A DNA stretch of 64,000 bases from Polaribacter tangerinus (GCF_038024095.1 NZ_CP150668.1:930001-994000), one strand, 5' to 3'; positions 36,311-44,966 are shown, counted from the first letter of the stretch. The notes: generated by a model not told the origin, from the letters alone. Numbers and translations: made by a program.

Positions 36311-37462
36311 TTATACTAATTCTAGTGCTTTACTAATATCTTGTAATAAATCTTCTATATCTTCTATACCTACACTTAAACGAATTAACCCATCTGTAAT
36401 ACCTAATTTGTCTCGTTCTTTTTGAGGGATAGCACTATGCGTCATAGTTACCGGATGACTTGCCAGACTCTCTACACCACCCAAAGATTCTGCCAATGTA
36501 AAAAGGCTTGTATTTTCTAAAAATAAAAAAGCTTTTTCTTTGGTATTTTCTTTTAATTGAAAAGAAACCATGCCTCCAAAATCATTCATTTGCTTTTTAG
36601 CAATAGTATAACTTTCGCTGTTTTTAAAACCCGGATAATAAACAGTAGACACTTTTTTGTGCTGTGCTAAAAAACTTGCAATTGCGTTTGCATTTTCGCA
36701 ATGTCTTTGCATTCTTACATGCAAGGTTTTTATTCCTCTTATAGCTAAAAAAGAATCCATTGGACCTGCAATAGCACCTGCAGCAAACTGAATGAAATGA
36801 ATTTCTTTTGCCAACTTTTTATTTTTTACAACTAAAGCTCCCATAACCAAATCGGAATGACCACCTAGGTATTTTGTTGCAGAATGCATTACAATATCTG
36901 CTCCCAAATTTAGCGGCTGTTGTAAATAAGGAGTCGCAAAAGTGTTATCTACAGCAATTAAAATATTAGAATTTATCGTTTTTACTGCGGTGGAAATTGC
37001 TTTTATATCGGCAATTTTCATTAACGGATTTGTAGGAGTTTCTATCCAAACTAATTTGGTGTTTTTAGTAATGGCAGCTGTAATATTTTTGGTATTACTC
37101 ATTGCAACATACGTAAATATGAGTCCGTATTTTTCGAAAAGTTTCGTAAACATTCTGTAAGTTCCTCCATACAAATCGTCACCAGCTATAATTTCATCTC
37201 CTGGCTTTAACAATCTTAAGATACAATCTATAGCTGCTAAACCAGATGCAAAAGCAAAACCATTTGAGCCATTCTCTAAAGAGGCCAAGCTATTTTCTAA
37301 TGCAGTTCTCGTAGGGTTTTTACCTCTAGAATATTGATATTCTTGTGGTTCTAAAAGATTGGTTTGCGCATAGGTAGAGGTCTGAAAAATGGGTGTCATA
37401 ACTGCACCTGTAGTTGGCTCTGGTAGCTGACCTCCATGAATGGTTTGAGTGTTAAATTTCAT
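36311..37462 (-). CDS. Cystathionine gamma-synthase / lyase family PLP enzyme
   Basis: This 383-residue enzyme is a Cys/Met-metabolism PLP protein. It has YSRGKNPTRTALENSLASLE, the PLP-anchoring region DNTFATPYLQQPLNLGAD, the Schiff-base Lys in MHSATKYLGGHSDLVMG (about residue 200), and SLGGVESLASHP near the C-terminus. The SLGGVESL motif fits cystathionine gamma-synthase, gamma-lyase or beta-lyase; family alone cannot decide. It lies apart from the methionine regulon and has no riboswitch. Three further relatives are not all redundant: two sulfhydrylases are in the methionine block. Confidence 0.9.
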   Translation of the reverse strand: MKFNTQTIHGGQLPEPTTGAVMTPIFQTSTYAQTNLLEPQEYQYSRGKNPTRTALENSLASLENGSNGFAFASGLAAIDCILRLLKPGDEIIAGDDLYGGTYRMFTKLFEKYGLIFTYVAMSNTKNITAAITKNTKLVWIETPTNPLMKIADIKAISTAVKTINSNILIAVDNTFATPYLQQPLNLGADIVMHSATKYLGGHSDLVMGALVVKNKKLAKEIHFIQFAAGAIAGPMDSFLAIRGIKTLHVRMQRHCENANAIASFLAQHKKVSTVYYPGFKNSESYTIAKKQMNDFGGMVSFQLKENTKEKAFLFLENTSLFTLAESLGGVESLASHPVTMTHSAIPQKERDKLGITDGLIRLSVGIEDIEDLLQDISKALELV

Positions 37463-37530
37463 ACTTTTTTATTTTTTCTGATTTAAGAACATCAAAGAGC
37501 TTTTAAGTTTTAAAACAAGCTTTCAAAGAA

Positions 37531-37608
37531 TGTTAGCCCAGATAGAGCGGTTTGTTTAATCTCTCTCGCTTTTGGGCGAGAAGCGAGTAGCGAAAGCTGG
37601 AAATAGCT
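37531..37608. repeat. Dispersed intergenic repeat, copy B
   Basis: GATAGAGCGGTTTGTTT at 37541-37557 and AAGCGAGTAGCGAAAGC near 37581 match blocks of copy A (read on the minus strand). The middle CTCGCTTTTGGGCGAG is self-complementary. It lies between two minus-strand genes and abuts the dinB-like stop. Confidence 0.7.
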
Positions 37609-37615
37609 ACAAAAA

Positions 37616-38071
37616 CTATAAAAACTTTTTAATAGCTCTTATAATTCCGTAGTGAATTCCTTCATGAAAATTATTAAAATTAATAGCCGTTTTTATACTA
37701 TCTAACACAAAACCCGTGCTTGTAGGATAGCTGGTAAAATTCTCGAAAATACCAGCGTTAAAATCTTCTTCTAAAGTATCTGGCAAACCTAAAAGTAATT
37801 CTTTAACCTCATCAAACTCCTCTTGTGTAAATGTTTTTGTTGGCAACGTTCCTTTTTTATGCTGCTCAATTAAATCGTCTGGACACAGGCAGTTTAGGTC
37901 AGATAATTTGTAATGTAGCAACTGTTGAGTAACAACAATGTGGGCAACATTCCAAGCAATATTATTTTTAAATCCGGACGGAATAACATGAATTTGTTCT
38001 AAGGATAAGTTCTCTAATTCTTTTAAAATTAAATTTCTTGAAGTTCTTAAAATATCGAATTGTGTCTTCAT
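37616..38071 (-). CDS. DinB superfamily protein
   Basis: This 151-residue protein is an all-helical DinB/YfiT-like four-helix bundle. Metal-ligand-type His residues are in NVAHIVVTQQLLHY (about residues 41-54) and in NFHEGIHYGII near the C-terminus, in the usual spacing of three His. Members act as thiol-dependent transferases or metalloenzymes of mostly unknown substrate. It is divergent from the ArsC-like gene, 42 bp apart. Confidence 0.82.
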   Translation of the reverse strand: MKTQFDILRTSRNLILKELENLSLEQIHVIPSGFKNNIAWNVAHIVVTQQLLHYKLSDLNCLCPDDLIEQHKKGTLPTKTFTQEEFDEVKELLLGLPDTLEEDFNAGIFENFTSYPTSTGFVLDSIKTAINFNNFHEGIHYGIIRAIKKFL

Positions 38072-38113
38072 CTTTTATGATTATTTTTGGTGTAACAAAT
38101 ATAATTTAATATC

Positions 38114-38461
38114 ATGAAGAAAGGTTACTTTTTACAAACTTGTGATACTTGCAAGCGGATTTTAAAAGAAATTGATACAAGCAATTTTAAACTACAAGAA
38201 ATAAAATCGACTCCTGTAAATGAAGAACAATTGTCAGAAATGTACGCTATTTCTGGCAGCTATGAAGCTTTGTTTAACAAACGTGCTCGTTTGTATAAAT
38301 CTTTAGGGTTAAAAGATAAATCTTTATCTGAGCAAGATTATAAAAATTATATTTTAAAAGAATACACTTTTCTAAAACGCCCAGTATTTATTGTTGATAA
38401 TGAAATATTTATTGGAAACAGCAAGAAAGTTATTGAAGAGTTAAAAAATAAAATTAGTTAA
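38114..38461 (+). CDS. ArsC/Spx family thioredoxin-fold protein
   Basis: This 115-residue protein has the ArsC-like fold with TCDTCKRIL (CxxC at residues 10-13), LQEIKSTPVNEEQL, FNKRARLYKSLGL and FLKRPVFIVDNEIFIGN. It resembles the YffB/ArsC branch rather than true detoxifying arsenate reductases, which carry a different Cys context; no ars genes are nearby. It is probably a glutathione- or thiol-linked oxidoreductase. Confidence 0.88.
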   Translation: MKKGYFLQTCDTCKRILKEIDTSNFKLQEIKSTPVNEEQLSEMYAISGSYEALFNKRARLYKSLGLKDKSLSEQDYKNYILKEYTFLKRPVFIVDNEIFIGNSKKVIEELKNKIS

Positions 38462-38475
38462 TATTGTAGCATAAA

Positions 38476-38509
38476 AAAAACCTCAAAAAAATATTTTTTT
38501 GAGGTTTTT
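38476..38509. terminator. Bidirectional terminator
   Basis: AAAAACCTCAAAAAAA pairs with TTTTTTTGAGGTTTTT around a 2-nt centre, between convergent genes. Confidence 0.9.
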
Positions 38510-38525
38510 CTTTTTAAAAATTCTA

Positions 38526-39002
38526 TTAAAATGTCATGGATATTCCCATAGACATGCCTTTAACGTTTAAATTAAATTCTGGTATAAAGCTAGAACCTAC
38601 AGTTGACTGATTTGCATTATACAGTTCTACTGCTTTTTTTGCTTTTTTAGTAAAACCTTTTGCTATAGGAATAGTAGCCACAATTAATGCGGCACCAACA
38701 CCTGCCAATGCCCACTCTGGTTCGCCTCCACCAATTGCTGTACCAATAGGAAAACCAACTAAAGCGCCTCCTGCACCTCCTAAAACCATGCTTAAAATTT
38801 GATTACCTTTTGCAGACCTCATCAACTTAAAAGCCGCATCATTTTCTTTCATAAGCTCTTGCATTTGACCCACCGAAAGCATGCCTCCATTTTGATGAAA
38901 TGTATAGCCTCCGAAAGCTTTTTTCATCTCTATTTGTTGTGCATTTAATTGACTAAAAAAAGCAAATGCCAACAAAAATAATAGTACGAATTGTTTTTTC
39001 AT
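38526..39002 (-). CDS. Exported Gly-rich protein of unknown function
   Basis: This 158-residue protein has a signal peptide (residues 1-21, ending QLNAQ) and a central Gly/Ala-rich hydrophobic hairpin (GGAGGALVGFPIGTAIGGG ... GVGAALIVATIPIA) like Gly-zipper segments. It ends GMSMGISMTF, with a terminal Phe as in outer-membrane proteins. I recognise no named family. It is 14 bp downstream of the glycosyltransferase gene and may share its transcript. Confidence 0.72.
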   Translation of the reverse strand: MKKQFVLLFLLAFAFFSQLNAQQIEMKKAFGGYTFHQNGGMLSVGQMQELMKENDAAFKLMRSAKGNQILSMVLGGAGGALVGFPIGTAIGGGEPEWALAGVGAALIVATIPIAKGFTKKAKKAVELYNANQSTVGSSFIPEFNLNVKGMSMGISMTF

Positions 39003-39016
39003 TTTATTGTTATTAA

Positions 39017-40000
39017 TTAGGAAGACAAATATAAATTTATTAACTCAGATGCTTCTTTTTTTGCACTCCAATTTTTAACTATTTCTGCTCTTGCTTGTGT
39101 TCCTAAAAGTGGGAGTTTTCCTGATAATTTATTTGATAATATAGTTTCTAATTGCTGGCTATTTCCTGCCTCAAATAAATAACCGTTTTCTTTGTGCTTT
39201 ATTAATGAAGAATGAACTCCTACATTTTTTGTAGCAATTACCGAGCACTCACAACTCATAGCCTCTGCAGTAACTAAAGAAAAACCCTCTGAATAACTAG
39301 GGCACACAACTATTTTTGCTGCTTGATAAAAAGAGACAATCTCTGGAGTTTCTTTTATAAAATATACTTGTTTTTCTATTTTATGTTTGATAGCAATAGC
39401 TTTTAACTGGTCTAAAAAAGCTGGCTTGTCTACTTTTCCAACAATAACCAACGCCCAATCTAAATTATTTTGCAGTACTTTAGCCGCCTCTAAAAGCACT
39501 AATTGCCCCTTGGCTTCTCTTACTCTGCCAGCGCATAAAATTATATTTTCTTGAGATACCTGTTCGATGGTAACTGCATCTTTAGAGAAAAATTTATCGA
39601 CTCGAACACCATGACCAATAACGGTATTTTTTATACCCAGTTTTTTACCCATACTTGGTATAAGTGTAATTACTTTGTTAGCACTTTTTAAAAGTTTAAA
39701 GGTTAACTTAGAAGGTTTAGTTTCTGCATGCCTTGTAGCTATTAATGTAAACTTTGCACCAAATGCTCTGTAAATAAGCATTCTTATAATTTCATTATTT
39801 CTGTGGCAATGCACTATCACTTTTGCGTTTGAAAACAATATTCTTCTTAGTTGATATTTGGTTATATAATTACCAATTGCACCATAACCGAACAAATAAC
39901 TATTAAATTTATCATCAAAAAAAGGCAGTACATTTTCTATACTTCTAGTAACACCTGTTCTGCGTTTATGAAAGTGGGTATGAATTAAAGTTGGTTTCAA
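39017..40000 (-). CDS. Glycosyltransferase family 4 protein
   Basis: This 327-residue GT-B enzyme has an N-terminal acceptor domain (THFHKRRTGVTRSIENVLPFF; ATRHAETKPSKLTF) and a C-terminal GT4 donor domain with GRVREAKGQLVLLEA and CPSYSEGFSLVTAEAMSC. These are the family's Arg/Lys and Glu-x7-Glu elements. It probably adds a sugar to lipopolysaccharide or another glycan. The start is a TTG at 40000: an in-frame stop lies 4 codons upstream and there is no earlier ATG, while the N-terminus is family-like from its first residues. Confidence 0.88.
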   Translation of the reverse strand: MKPTLIHTHFHKRRTGVTRSIENVLPFFDDKFNSYLFGYGAIGNYITKYQLRRILFSNAKVIVHCHRNNEIIRMLIYRAFGAKFTLIATRHAETKPSKLTFKLLKSANKVITLIPSMGKKLGIKNTVIGHGVRVDKFFSKDAVTIEQVSQENIILCAGRVREAKGQLVLLEAAKVLQNNLDWALVIVGKVDKPAFLDQLKAIAIKHKIEKQVYFIKETPEIVSFYQAAKIVVCPSYSEGFSLVTAEAMSCECSVIATKNVGVHSSLIKHKENGYLFEAGNSQQLETILSNKLSGKLPLLGTQARAEIVKNWSAKKEASELINLYLSS

Positions 40001-40030
40001 AAAAAAGAGCTAGTATTTTAAGGTTATTTT

Positions 40031-40930
40031 TTAAAGAAATTTTCGTGCAACAATATCCATAAAACGTGTTTCAAGCTCCTCGTAATTCTGCCAATTGTAA
40101 TCTGGTTTTACCATTTTATTGATAAATTTCTTTGCTTCTTTTAAAGTTTTAAAAGAATTTAGTTGAGAAATTACCCTGTTAAAATCTTCCTGACTACCAT
40201 CAAAAAGATTCTTTACAAAAGCAATTCTATCATTCAAACCTATCTGTATGTTTTTATGAAAAGAATCATTTAAAGAAACCTGATCTACAGTTTCAAATAA
40301 ATTTGCCATTACATCTACCGAAATCGTATCTTTTAATTCTTCTTCTAAAGTTGGAGTACTCTTTTCTGGTTGTTCATTTGTGTGCTCTTTAGAGAGAATC
40401 TCCACTTTTTCTTCAAACATAAGATTCTCTAGTTCTTGAAACGGCTGTTCTATTTCTGTGGTTACTTCTACCTCTGCAGCCTCCTCATCACCTACCTCTA
40501 AATACTCATTTACCAAAGCGGTTTTATCTTCTTCTAAAAGTGGTTCTTCCATTAAAAAATCGTCTCCAGCCTCTGCATCTAACTTTTCATTTTCAACTTC
40601 TAAATATTCATTCTGTGGCACTTCAACTTTATCTGCAATATTGATGTTATCAACCTGAGTTTCGCTCAAAATAATATCCGACGAATCTTGTAAGTTAGCA
40701 TCATGAAGCTGCTTTTTATCTAAAGCTGTACTCACCTCATTTAGTAGAGTTTCTTTTGTTTTTTCTAAATTTGGTGTTGTAGTTACATATTCTTCTACAA
40801 ATGCCAATAAAGATAATTTTTCATAAATTTCTTGTGCTTTCAGTTTAAGTGCAAAGACATCTTCTTTATTTTTCATCTGTAAGAGGCTATGCGCTAAACT
40901 CATTAAATCGGCCTGTAATTTTTTGTGCAT
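40031..40930 (-). CDS. Acidic protein of unknown function with internal repeats
   Basis: This 299-residue cytosolic protein is not assigned to a family. Residues 1-60 are helical, about 95-215 are strongly acidic and low-complexity with the unit NEYLEV at 107-112 and 141-146, and the last 80 residues form a Lys/Phe-rich helical domain (LNDRIAFVKNLFDGSQEDFN, KKFINKMVKPDYNWQNYEEL). The end part looks conserved and globular. It lies 30 bp upstream of the GT4 gene on the same strand and could be its operon partner. It is divergent from tdk. Confidence 0.78.
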   Translation of the reverse strand: MHKKLQADLMSLAHSLLQMKNKEDVFALKLKAQEIYEKLSLLAFVEEYVTTTPNLEKTKETLLNEVSTALDKKQLHDANLQDSSDIILSETQVDNINIADKVEVPQNEYLEVENEKLDAEAGDDFLMEEPLLEEDKTALVNEYLEVGDEEAAEVEVTTEIEQPFQELENLMFEEKVEILSKEHTNEQPEKSTPTLEEELKDTISVDVMANLFETVDQVSLNDSFHKNIQIGLNDRIAFVKNLFDGSQEDFNRVISQLNSFKTLKEAKKFINKMVKPDYNWQNYEELETRFMDIVARKFL

Positions 40931-41031
40931 AAGTTGTAGATTGAGGTTATTTTTTCCTAGTAATTATTCATAAATTTGTTGATGTACAAAGTAAATCAAA
41001 AAAATAATTATCTAAAGCCTAAAATTACAAA

Positions 41032-41664
41032 ATGTTTCTTGAAAATACAGTAAATCATACAGAACAATTTGGTTGGATAGAAGTAATCTGTGGCTCTATG
41101 TTTTCGGGAAAAACAGAAGAATTAATAAGACGATTAAAGCGTTCTCAGTTTGCAAAACAACGAGTAGAAATATTTAAACCTGCCTTAGATACCCGCTATG
41201 ACGATGATGAAGTTGTTTCTCATAACGACACTAGAATTCGCTCTACACCTGTTCCGGCATCTTCGAATATAAGGCTACTTGCCAATAATGTTGATGTGGT
41301 AGGTATTGATGAAGCGCAATTTTTTGATGATGAAATAGTGGTGGTTTGTAATGATCTAGCCAATAGAGGTATTCGTGTAATTGTGGCTGGTTTAGATATG
41401 GATTTTAAAGGAAATCCGTTTGGACCAATGCCCGCTTTAATGGCTACTGCAGAATATGTTACCAAAGTACATGCTGTATGTACGCATACAGGTAACTTAG
41501 CACACTATAGTTTTAGAAAAGCTCAAAATGACAAGATTGTAATGTTAGGCGAAATGCAAGAATATGAACCCTTAAGCAGAGCTGCATATTACAAAGCCAT
41601 GCAACAACAAAAGGAACAATCAACACAATTAAAATCAGAAAAAACAATTAAAAAAGAGTTGTAA
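41032..41664 (+). CDS. tdk: Thymidine kinase (TK1 type)
   Basis: This 210-residue enzyme phosphorylates thymidine with ATP. It has P-loop [18 protein letters not shown] (residues about 20-37), Walker [13 protein letters not shown], and the lasso region [15 protein letters not shown] followed by [12 protein letters not shown]. Only one Cys is visible in the region where most TK1-type enzymes carry four zinc-binding Cys, so the structural zinc seems absent. It is first in a plus-strand run with alr and mscL. Confidence 0.93.
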   Translation: MFLENTVNHTEQFGWIEVICGSMFSGKTEELIRRLKRSQFAKQRVEIFKPALDTRYDDDEVVSHNDTRIRSTPVPASSNIRLLANNVDVVGIDEAQFFDDEIVVVCNDLANRGIRVIVAGLDMDFKGNPFGPMPALMATAEYVTKVHAVCTHTGNLAHYSFRKAQNDKIVMLGEMQEYEPLSRAAYYKAMQQQKEQSTQLKSEKTIKKEL

Positions 41665-41709
41665 AAAAAGTATTGAAAGTTAGTAAATACAAGAATGTAA
41701 GATAAAGCC

Positions 41710-42810
41710 ATGAACAATCACGTAACTGTTTTAGAAATTGATGCCGCTGCATTAAATCATAATCTAAACTATTTTAAAGAAAAGCTTCAGCAAAACACCA
41801 AAATATTGGCAGTGGTAAAGGCTTTTGGTTACGGAAGTGATGGTGTGCTAGTTGCAAAATATCTAGAAAATAAAGTGGATTACTTTGCTGTTGCATACAC
41901 TCATGAAGGAATTGCGTTAAGAGATGCTGGTGTAAAAACCCCAATATTAGTGTTGCATCCACAGATTCAAAACTTACAAGATATTGTTACATACAGGCTA
42001 GAACCAAATCTTTATAATTTTAAAATTTTTGAGGCTTTTTTAGAATTTGCAGACGAAGCACCTCTTATAAATTACCCCATACATATAAAGTTTAATACAG
42101 GCTTAAACAGACTTGGGTTTTGGCATACAGACATTCCTGTAATAATTGCGAGTCTCAAAAAAACAACGCATGTAAAGGTACAGTCTCTATTTTCTCATTT
42201 AGCTGCAAGCGAAGATTTAGAAGAGCAAGAATTTACCGTCAATCAAATTAATAATTTTGCCTACATAGCTCAACAGTTTTATAAACATTTAGGGTATGAA
42301 CCAATGCTACATATTTTAAATACATCTGGCGTGGTAAATTATGCAAAAGCACAATTTGATATGGTACGAATTGGTATTGGGTTGTACGGCTTTGGAAACG
42401 ATGATACTGAAACTGCACAGTTAAAAAATACACACAATTTAAAATCTATTATTTCTCAAATACATACTATACAACCTGGTGAAACTGTTGGTTACAACAG
42501 AGCTTTTGTTGCGAAAAGAATTACCAAAAGTGCTACCATACCTATTGGTCATGCAGATGGCTTATCTAGAAAACTAGGAAACAAAGCTGGCCATGTAATT
42601 ATAAATGGCAAAAAAGCACCTATTATTGGCAACGTTTGTATGGATATGATTATGGTAAATGTAACTAAAATTGACTGTAAAGAGGGAGACGATGTTATCA
42701 TTTTTAACACTCAAGAAATGTTGCAAAATATTGCCGATCTTTCAGAAACTATTGTTTATGAAACACTAACTGCTATTTCTCCAAGAATTAAAAAAATGTT
42801 AAAACAATAA
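41710..42810 (+). CDS. alr: Alanine racemase
   Basis: This 366-residue PLP enzyme makes D-alanine for peptidoglycan. The N-terminal barrel has the PLP Lys37 in AVVKAFGYGSDG, and the C-terminal beta-domain has the catalytic Tyr in ETVGYNRAF and the substrate-site IGNVCMDMIMV. Length is normal. It starts 45 bp after tdk and is followed at 47 bp by mscL, so a tdk-alr-mscL transcript is likely. No murF fusion is present, unlike some Bacteroidota Alr proteins. Confidence 0.94.
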   Translation: MNNHVTVLEIDAAALNHNLNYFKEKLQQNTKILAVVKAFGYGSDGVLVAKYLENKVDYFAVAYTHEGIALRDAGVKTPILVLHPQIQNLQDIVTYRLEPNLYNFKIFEAFLEFADEAPLINYPIHIKFNTGLNRLGFWHTDIPVIIASLKKTTHVKVQSLFSHLAASEDLEEQEFTVNQINNFAYIAQQFYKHLGYEPMLHILNTSGVVNYAKAQFDMVRIGIGLYGFGNDDTETAQLKNTHNLKSIISQIHTIQPGETVGYNRAFVAKRITKSATIPIGHADGLSRKLGNKAGHVIINGKKAPIIGNVCMDMIMVNVTKIDCKEGDDVIIFNTQEMLQNIADLSETIVYETLTAISPRIKKMLKQ

Positions 42811-42857
42811 TTTTTTTATTACATTAGCTACTTTATAACTAATTAAATATATTAAAA

Positions 42858-43268
42858 ATGGGAATGCTTAAAGAGTTTAAAGACTTTGCAATGAAGGGAA
42901 ACCTTGTAGATATTGCAGTAGGTTTTGTAATGGGTGCAGCTTTTAAACAAGTTGTTACGTCTTTTACTGGAGGAATTGTTTCTCCATTAATCGGTTTAAT
43001 TTTTAATACAGATCTTAAAGATTTAAAATGGATTGTAAAAGAAGGTCTTGCAGACGAAACCGGTAATGTTGTTGGTGAAGTAGCTGTTTTATACGGTGAT
43101 TTCTTAACAAATGTTATCGACTTTATTATTGTTGCATTTGTAATGTTCTTAATTGTAAAGGGCGTTAATGCTACTAAGAAGAAAGAAGAACCTGCACCAG
43201 AGGCTCCAAAAGGACCTAGTCAAGAAGAATTATTAGCAGAAATTAGAGACCTTTTGGCTAAAAAATAA
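42858..43268 (+). CDS. mscL: Large-conductance mechanosensitive channel
   Basis: This 136-residue protein has the N-terminal amphipathic helix MLKEFKDFAMKGNLVDIAVG, the pore helix GFVMGAAFKQVVTSF, a periplasmic loop, the second helix DFIIVAFVMFLIVKGVN and a cytoplasmic helical bundle ending PSQEELLAEIRDLLAKK. All are typical of MscL, which opens under extreme membrane tension to release solutes. It is last in the tdk-alr-mscL run, followed by a terminator. Confidence 0.96.
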   Translation: MGMLKEFKDFAMKGNLVDIAVGFVMGAAFKQVVTSFTGGIVSPLIGLIFNTDLKDLKWIVKEGLADETGNVVGEVAVLYGDFLTNVIDFIIVAFVMFLIVKGVNATKKKEEPAPEAPKGPSQEELLAEIRDLLAKK

Positions 43269-43287
43269 GAAACTACTTACTAGTTTT

Positions 43288-43322
43288 AAAAAAATCCTGA
43301 GTTTTTACTCAGGATTTTTTTT
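43288..43322. terminator. Bidirectional terminator overlapping the aat stop codon
   Basis: AAAAAATCCTGAGT pairs with ACTCAGGATTTTTT. The aat stop codon (43305-43307) falls in the loop and first bases of the right arm. Confidence 0.88.
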
Positions 43323-43946
43323 ACCTTTTAAAATAGCTAAAAAACCGTCTCTATCAATCTCCTTTGCACCCAAACTTGCTAAATGATCGTTATAAACCTG
43401 ACAATCTATAACCTTATATTTCTTTGTTTTTACCAAATGAATAAAAGCCAATTTAGAAGCGTTAGACACTTTAGAGAACATACTTTCTCCACAAAAAACA
43501 GCCCCAACTTCCACACCATATAAACCACCTACTAAAACAGAATCTTGCCATATTTCTATTGATTTTGCTACACCCTTTTTGTGCAAATTTATATATGCTT
43601 GTTCCATTTCATCGGTTATCCACGTACCAAACTCATCTTTTCGATTCACACTTTTGCAATTGTAAATAACCTCCTCAAAAGCCTTATTTTCAGTAATTTC
43701 AAAAGTATTATTACGAATAACTTTACGCATCGACTTAGAAATTTTTAAATTCTTAGGAAAGAGCACCATCCTTTTAAAAGGGCAATACCAAACAATTGGC
43801 TCACCATCGCAATACCATGGAAAAATACCATTAGAATAAGCCACTATTAATCTATCTACAGATAAGTCTCCTCCTAGAGCAATAATTCCTTCTTTTGATG
43901 TATCTTTATATGGCGGAAATACTAATTTATCCGTTAACCAAATCAT
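43305..43946 (-). CDS. aat: Leucyl/phenylalanyl-tRNA--protein transferase
   Basis: This 213-residue enzyme adds Leu or Phe to N-terminal Lys or Arg of proteins, marking them for ClpS/ClpAP degradation (N-end rule). The family signatures are GLIALGGDLS-like GIIALGGDLSVDRLI, YSNGIFPWYCDGEPIVWYCP, VLFPKNLKISKSMRK and GVEVGAVFCGESMFS. Length is normal. It is convergent with mscL and shares its terminator region. Confidence 0.95.
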   Translation of the reverse strand: MIWLTDKLVFPPYKDTSKEGIIALGGDLSVDRLIVAYSNGIFPWYCDGEPIVWYCPFKRMVLFPKNLKISKSMRKVIRNNTFEITENKAFEEVIYNCKSVNRKDEFGTWITDEMEQAYINLHKKGVAKSIEIWQDSVLVGGLYGVEVGAVFCGESMFSKVSNASKLAFIHLVKTKKYKVIDCQVYNDHLASLGAKEIDRDGFLAILKGKKNPE

Positions 43947-44039
43947 TCCCCTACTGTATTAAAGTGAGTTGCAAAATTACTGAATTCTTAAAAAACAGTT
44001 AATCTGAAATTCCATAGATAATTATTGATAAAATGTCAC

Positions 44040-44047
44040 TATTTTTG
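44040..44047 (+). promoter_or_regulatory. -7 promoter box of the VTT-domain gene
   Basis: TATTTTTG matches TAnnTTTG and lies 21 bp before the TTG start at 44069, supporting that start. Confidence 0.55.
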
Positions 44048-44068
44048 CAACTTTAAAAGAATATTCCC

Positions 44069-44698
44069 TTGAACAAAAAGCTAAAAAAAAGAAAGAAAAA
44101 AACAGCCTTCATTGGTAAAAGGCTTCATAATTATTATGGCAGAACAGGCTTTTACTTATTTGTTTGGGAAAGTGTAAAAAAAGCATTTTTACCAATTGCC
44201 TTAGTAGTAATAGGGCTTTTCTTTTTTAACAAATATGTTTTTGACATAAACCAAGGCCTAGAAAATATTACAAATACTTTTTCTAGAGTCGGCGTTCTTA
44301 TTACTTTTTTTGTATCAGAAACTATTTTTGGCCTTATACCTCCAGAAATTTTTATAGCTTGGACCAAAAAAACTGCACATCCAATTTTAAATTTATCCAT
44401 TCTAGCAACCCTGTCATATACTGGTGGCTTACTTTCTTATTTTTTAGGAAAAACAACCTTAAAAATTAAATCAGTAAAAAATTATTTAGAAGTTAAAATC
44501 GCAGAAAACTTAAAAAACACAAAAAAATGGGGTGGTTTTTTAATATTAGTTGGTGCACTGCTTCCACTTCCTTTTGCAATTGCATGTTTTGCTGCAGGAA
44601 TGATTAAATATCCTTTTAGAAACGTAGCTATTTTTGGCATATTCAGATTTTTACGCTTCGCAATTTATGCGTGGGCAATTTTTAAAGTCGTAACATAA
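44069..44698 (+). CDS. VTT/DedA-like membrane protein
   Basis: This 209-residue inner-membrane protein begins with a very basic stretch (NKKLKKRKKKTAF), then about five hydrophobic helices. The end LLPLPFAIACFAAGMIKYPF matches the VTT (DedA/SNARE-associated) family core, as does the re-entrant-like FGLIPPEIFIAW segment. DedA proteins act in membrane lipid scrambling or transport. The start is a TTG, because no Met occurs early in the frame and the promoter box is just upstream. It is 17 bp before the DUF1456 gene, which has its own -7 box. Confidence 0.75.
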   Translation: MNKKLKKRKKKTAFIGKRLHNYYGRTGFYLFVWESVKKAFLPIALVVIGLFFFNKYVFDINQGLENITNTFSRVGVLITFFVSETIFGLIPPEIFIAWTKKTAHPILNLSILATLSYTGGLLSYFLGKTTLKIKSVKNYLEVKIAENLKNTKKWGGFLILVGALLPLPFAIACFAAGMIKYPFRNVAIFGIFRFLRFAIYAWAIFKVVT

Positions 44699-44703
44699 TA
44701 CCT

Positions 44704-44711
44704 TACATTTG
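44704..44711 (+). promoter_or_regulatory. -7 promoter box of the DUF1456 gene, next to the start codon
   Basis: TACATTTG matches TAnnTTTG and ends 4 bp before the ATG at 44716, so the transcript could be leaderless. Confidence 0.5.
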
Positions 44712-44715
44712 CAGT

Positions 44716-44961
44716 ATGGGACTAACAAATAATGACATTTTAAAAAAATTACGAGTTGCACACAAACTTCGTGATACAGACATTGTAGCAATTTGTGCTT
44801 TAGTAGATTTTAAAGTTTCTAAAGCAGAATTAGGGGCACTTTTTAGAAGCGAAGATCATGATAAATATGTAGAATGTGGAGATCAAATTTTAAGAAACTT
44901 TCTAAACGGACTAATCATTCATCTTCGGGGACCAATGCCAAAGAAAGTTGAAAAAAAGTAA
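44716..44961 (+). CDS. DUF1456 family protein (single-repeat form)
   Basis: This 81-residue protein has the DUF1456 (E. coli YehS) pattern NNDILKKLRVAHKLRDTDIVAI, KAELGALFRSEDHDKYVECGDQILRNFLNGLI. E. coli YehS has two such repeats in about 156 residues; this one has a single repeat. Function is unknown. It is followed by a strong bidirectional terminator. Confidence 0.88.
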   Translation: MGLTNNDILKKLRVAHKLRDTDIVAICALVDFKVSKAELGALFRSEDHDKYVECGDQILRNFLNGLIIHLRGPMPKKVEKK

Positions 44962-44966
44962 AACAT

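Noticed and set aside
38114..38461. Arsenic resistance gene
   Set aside because: The CxxC context and lack of ars neighbours point to the general ArsC/Spx fold family instead.
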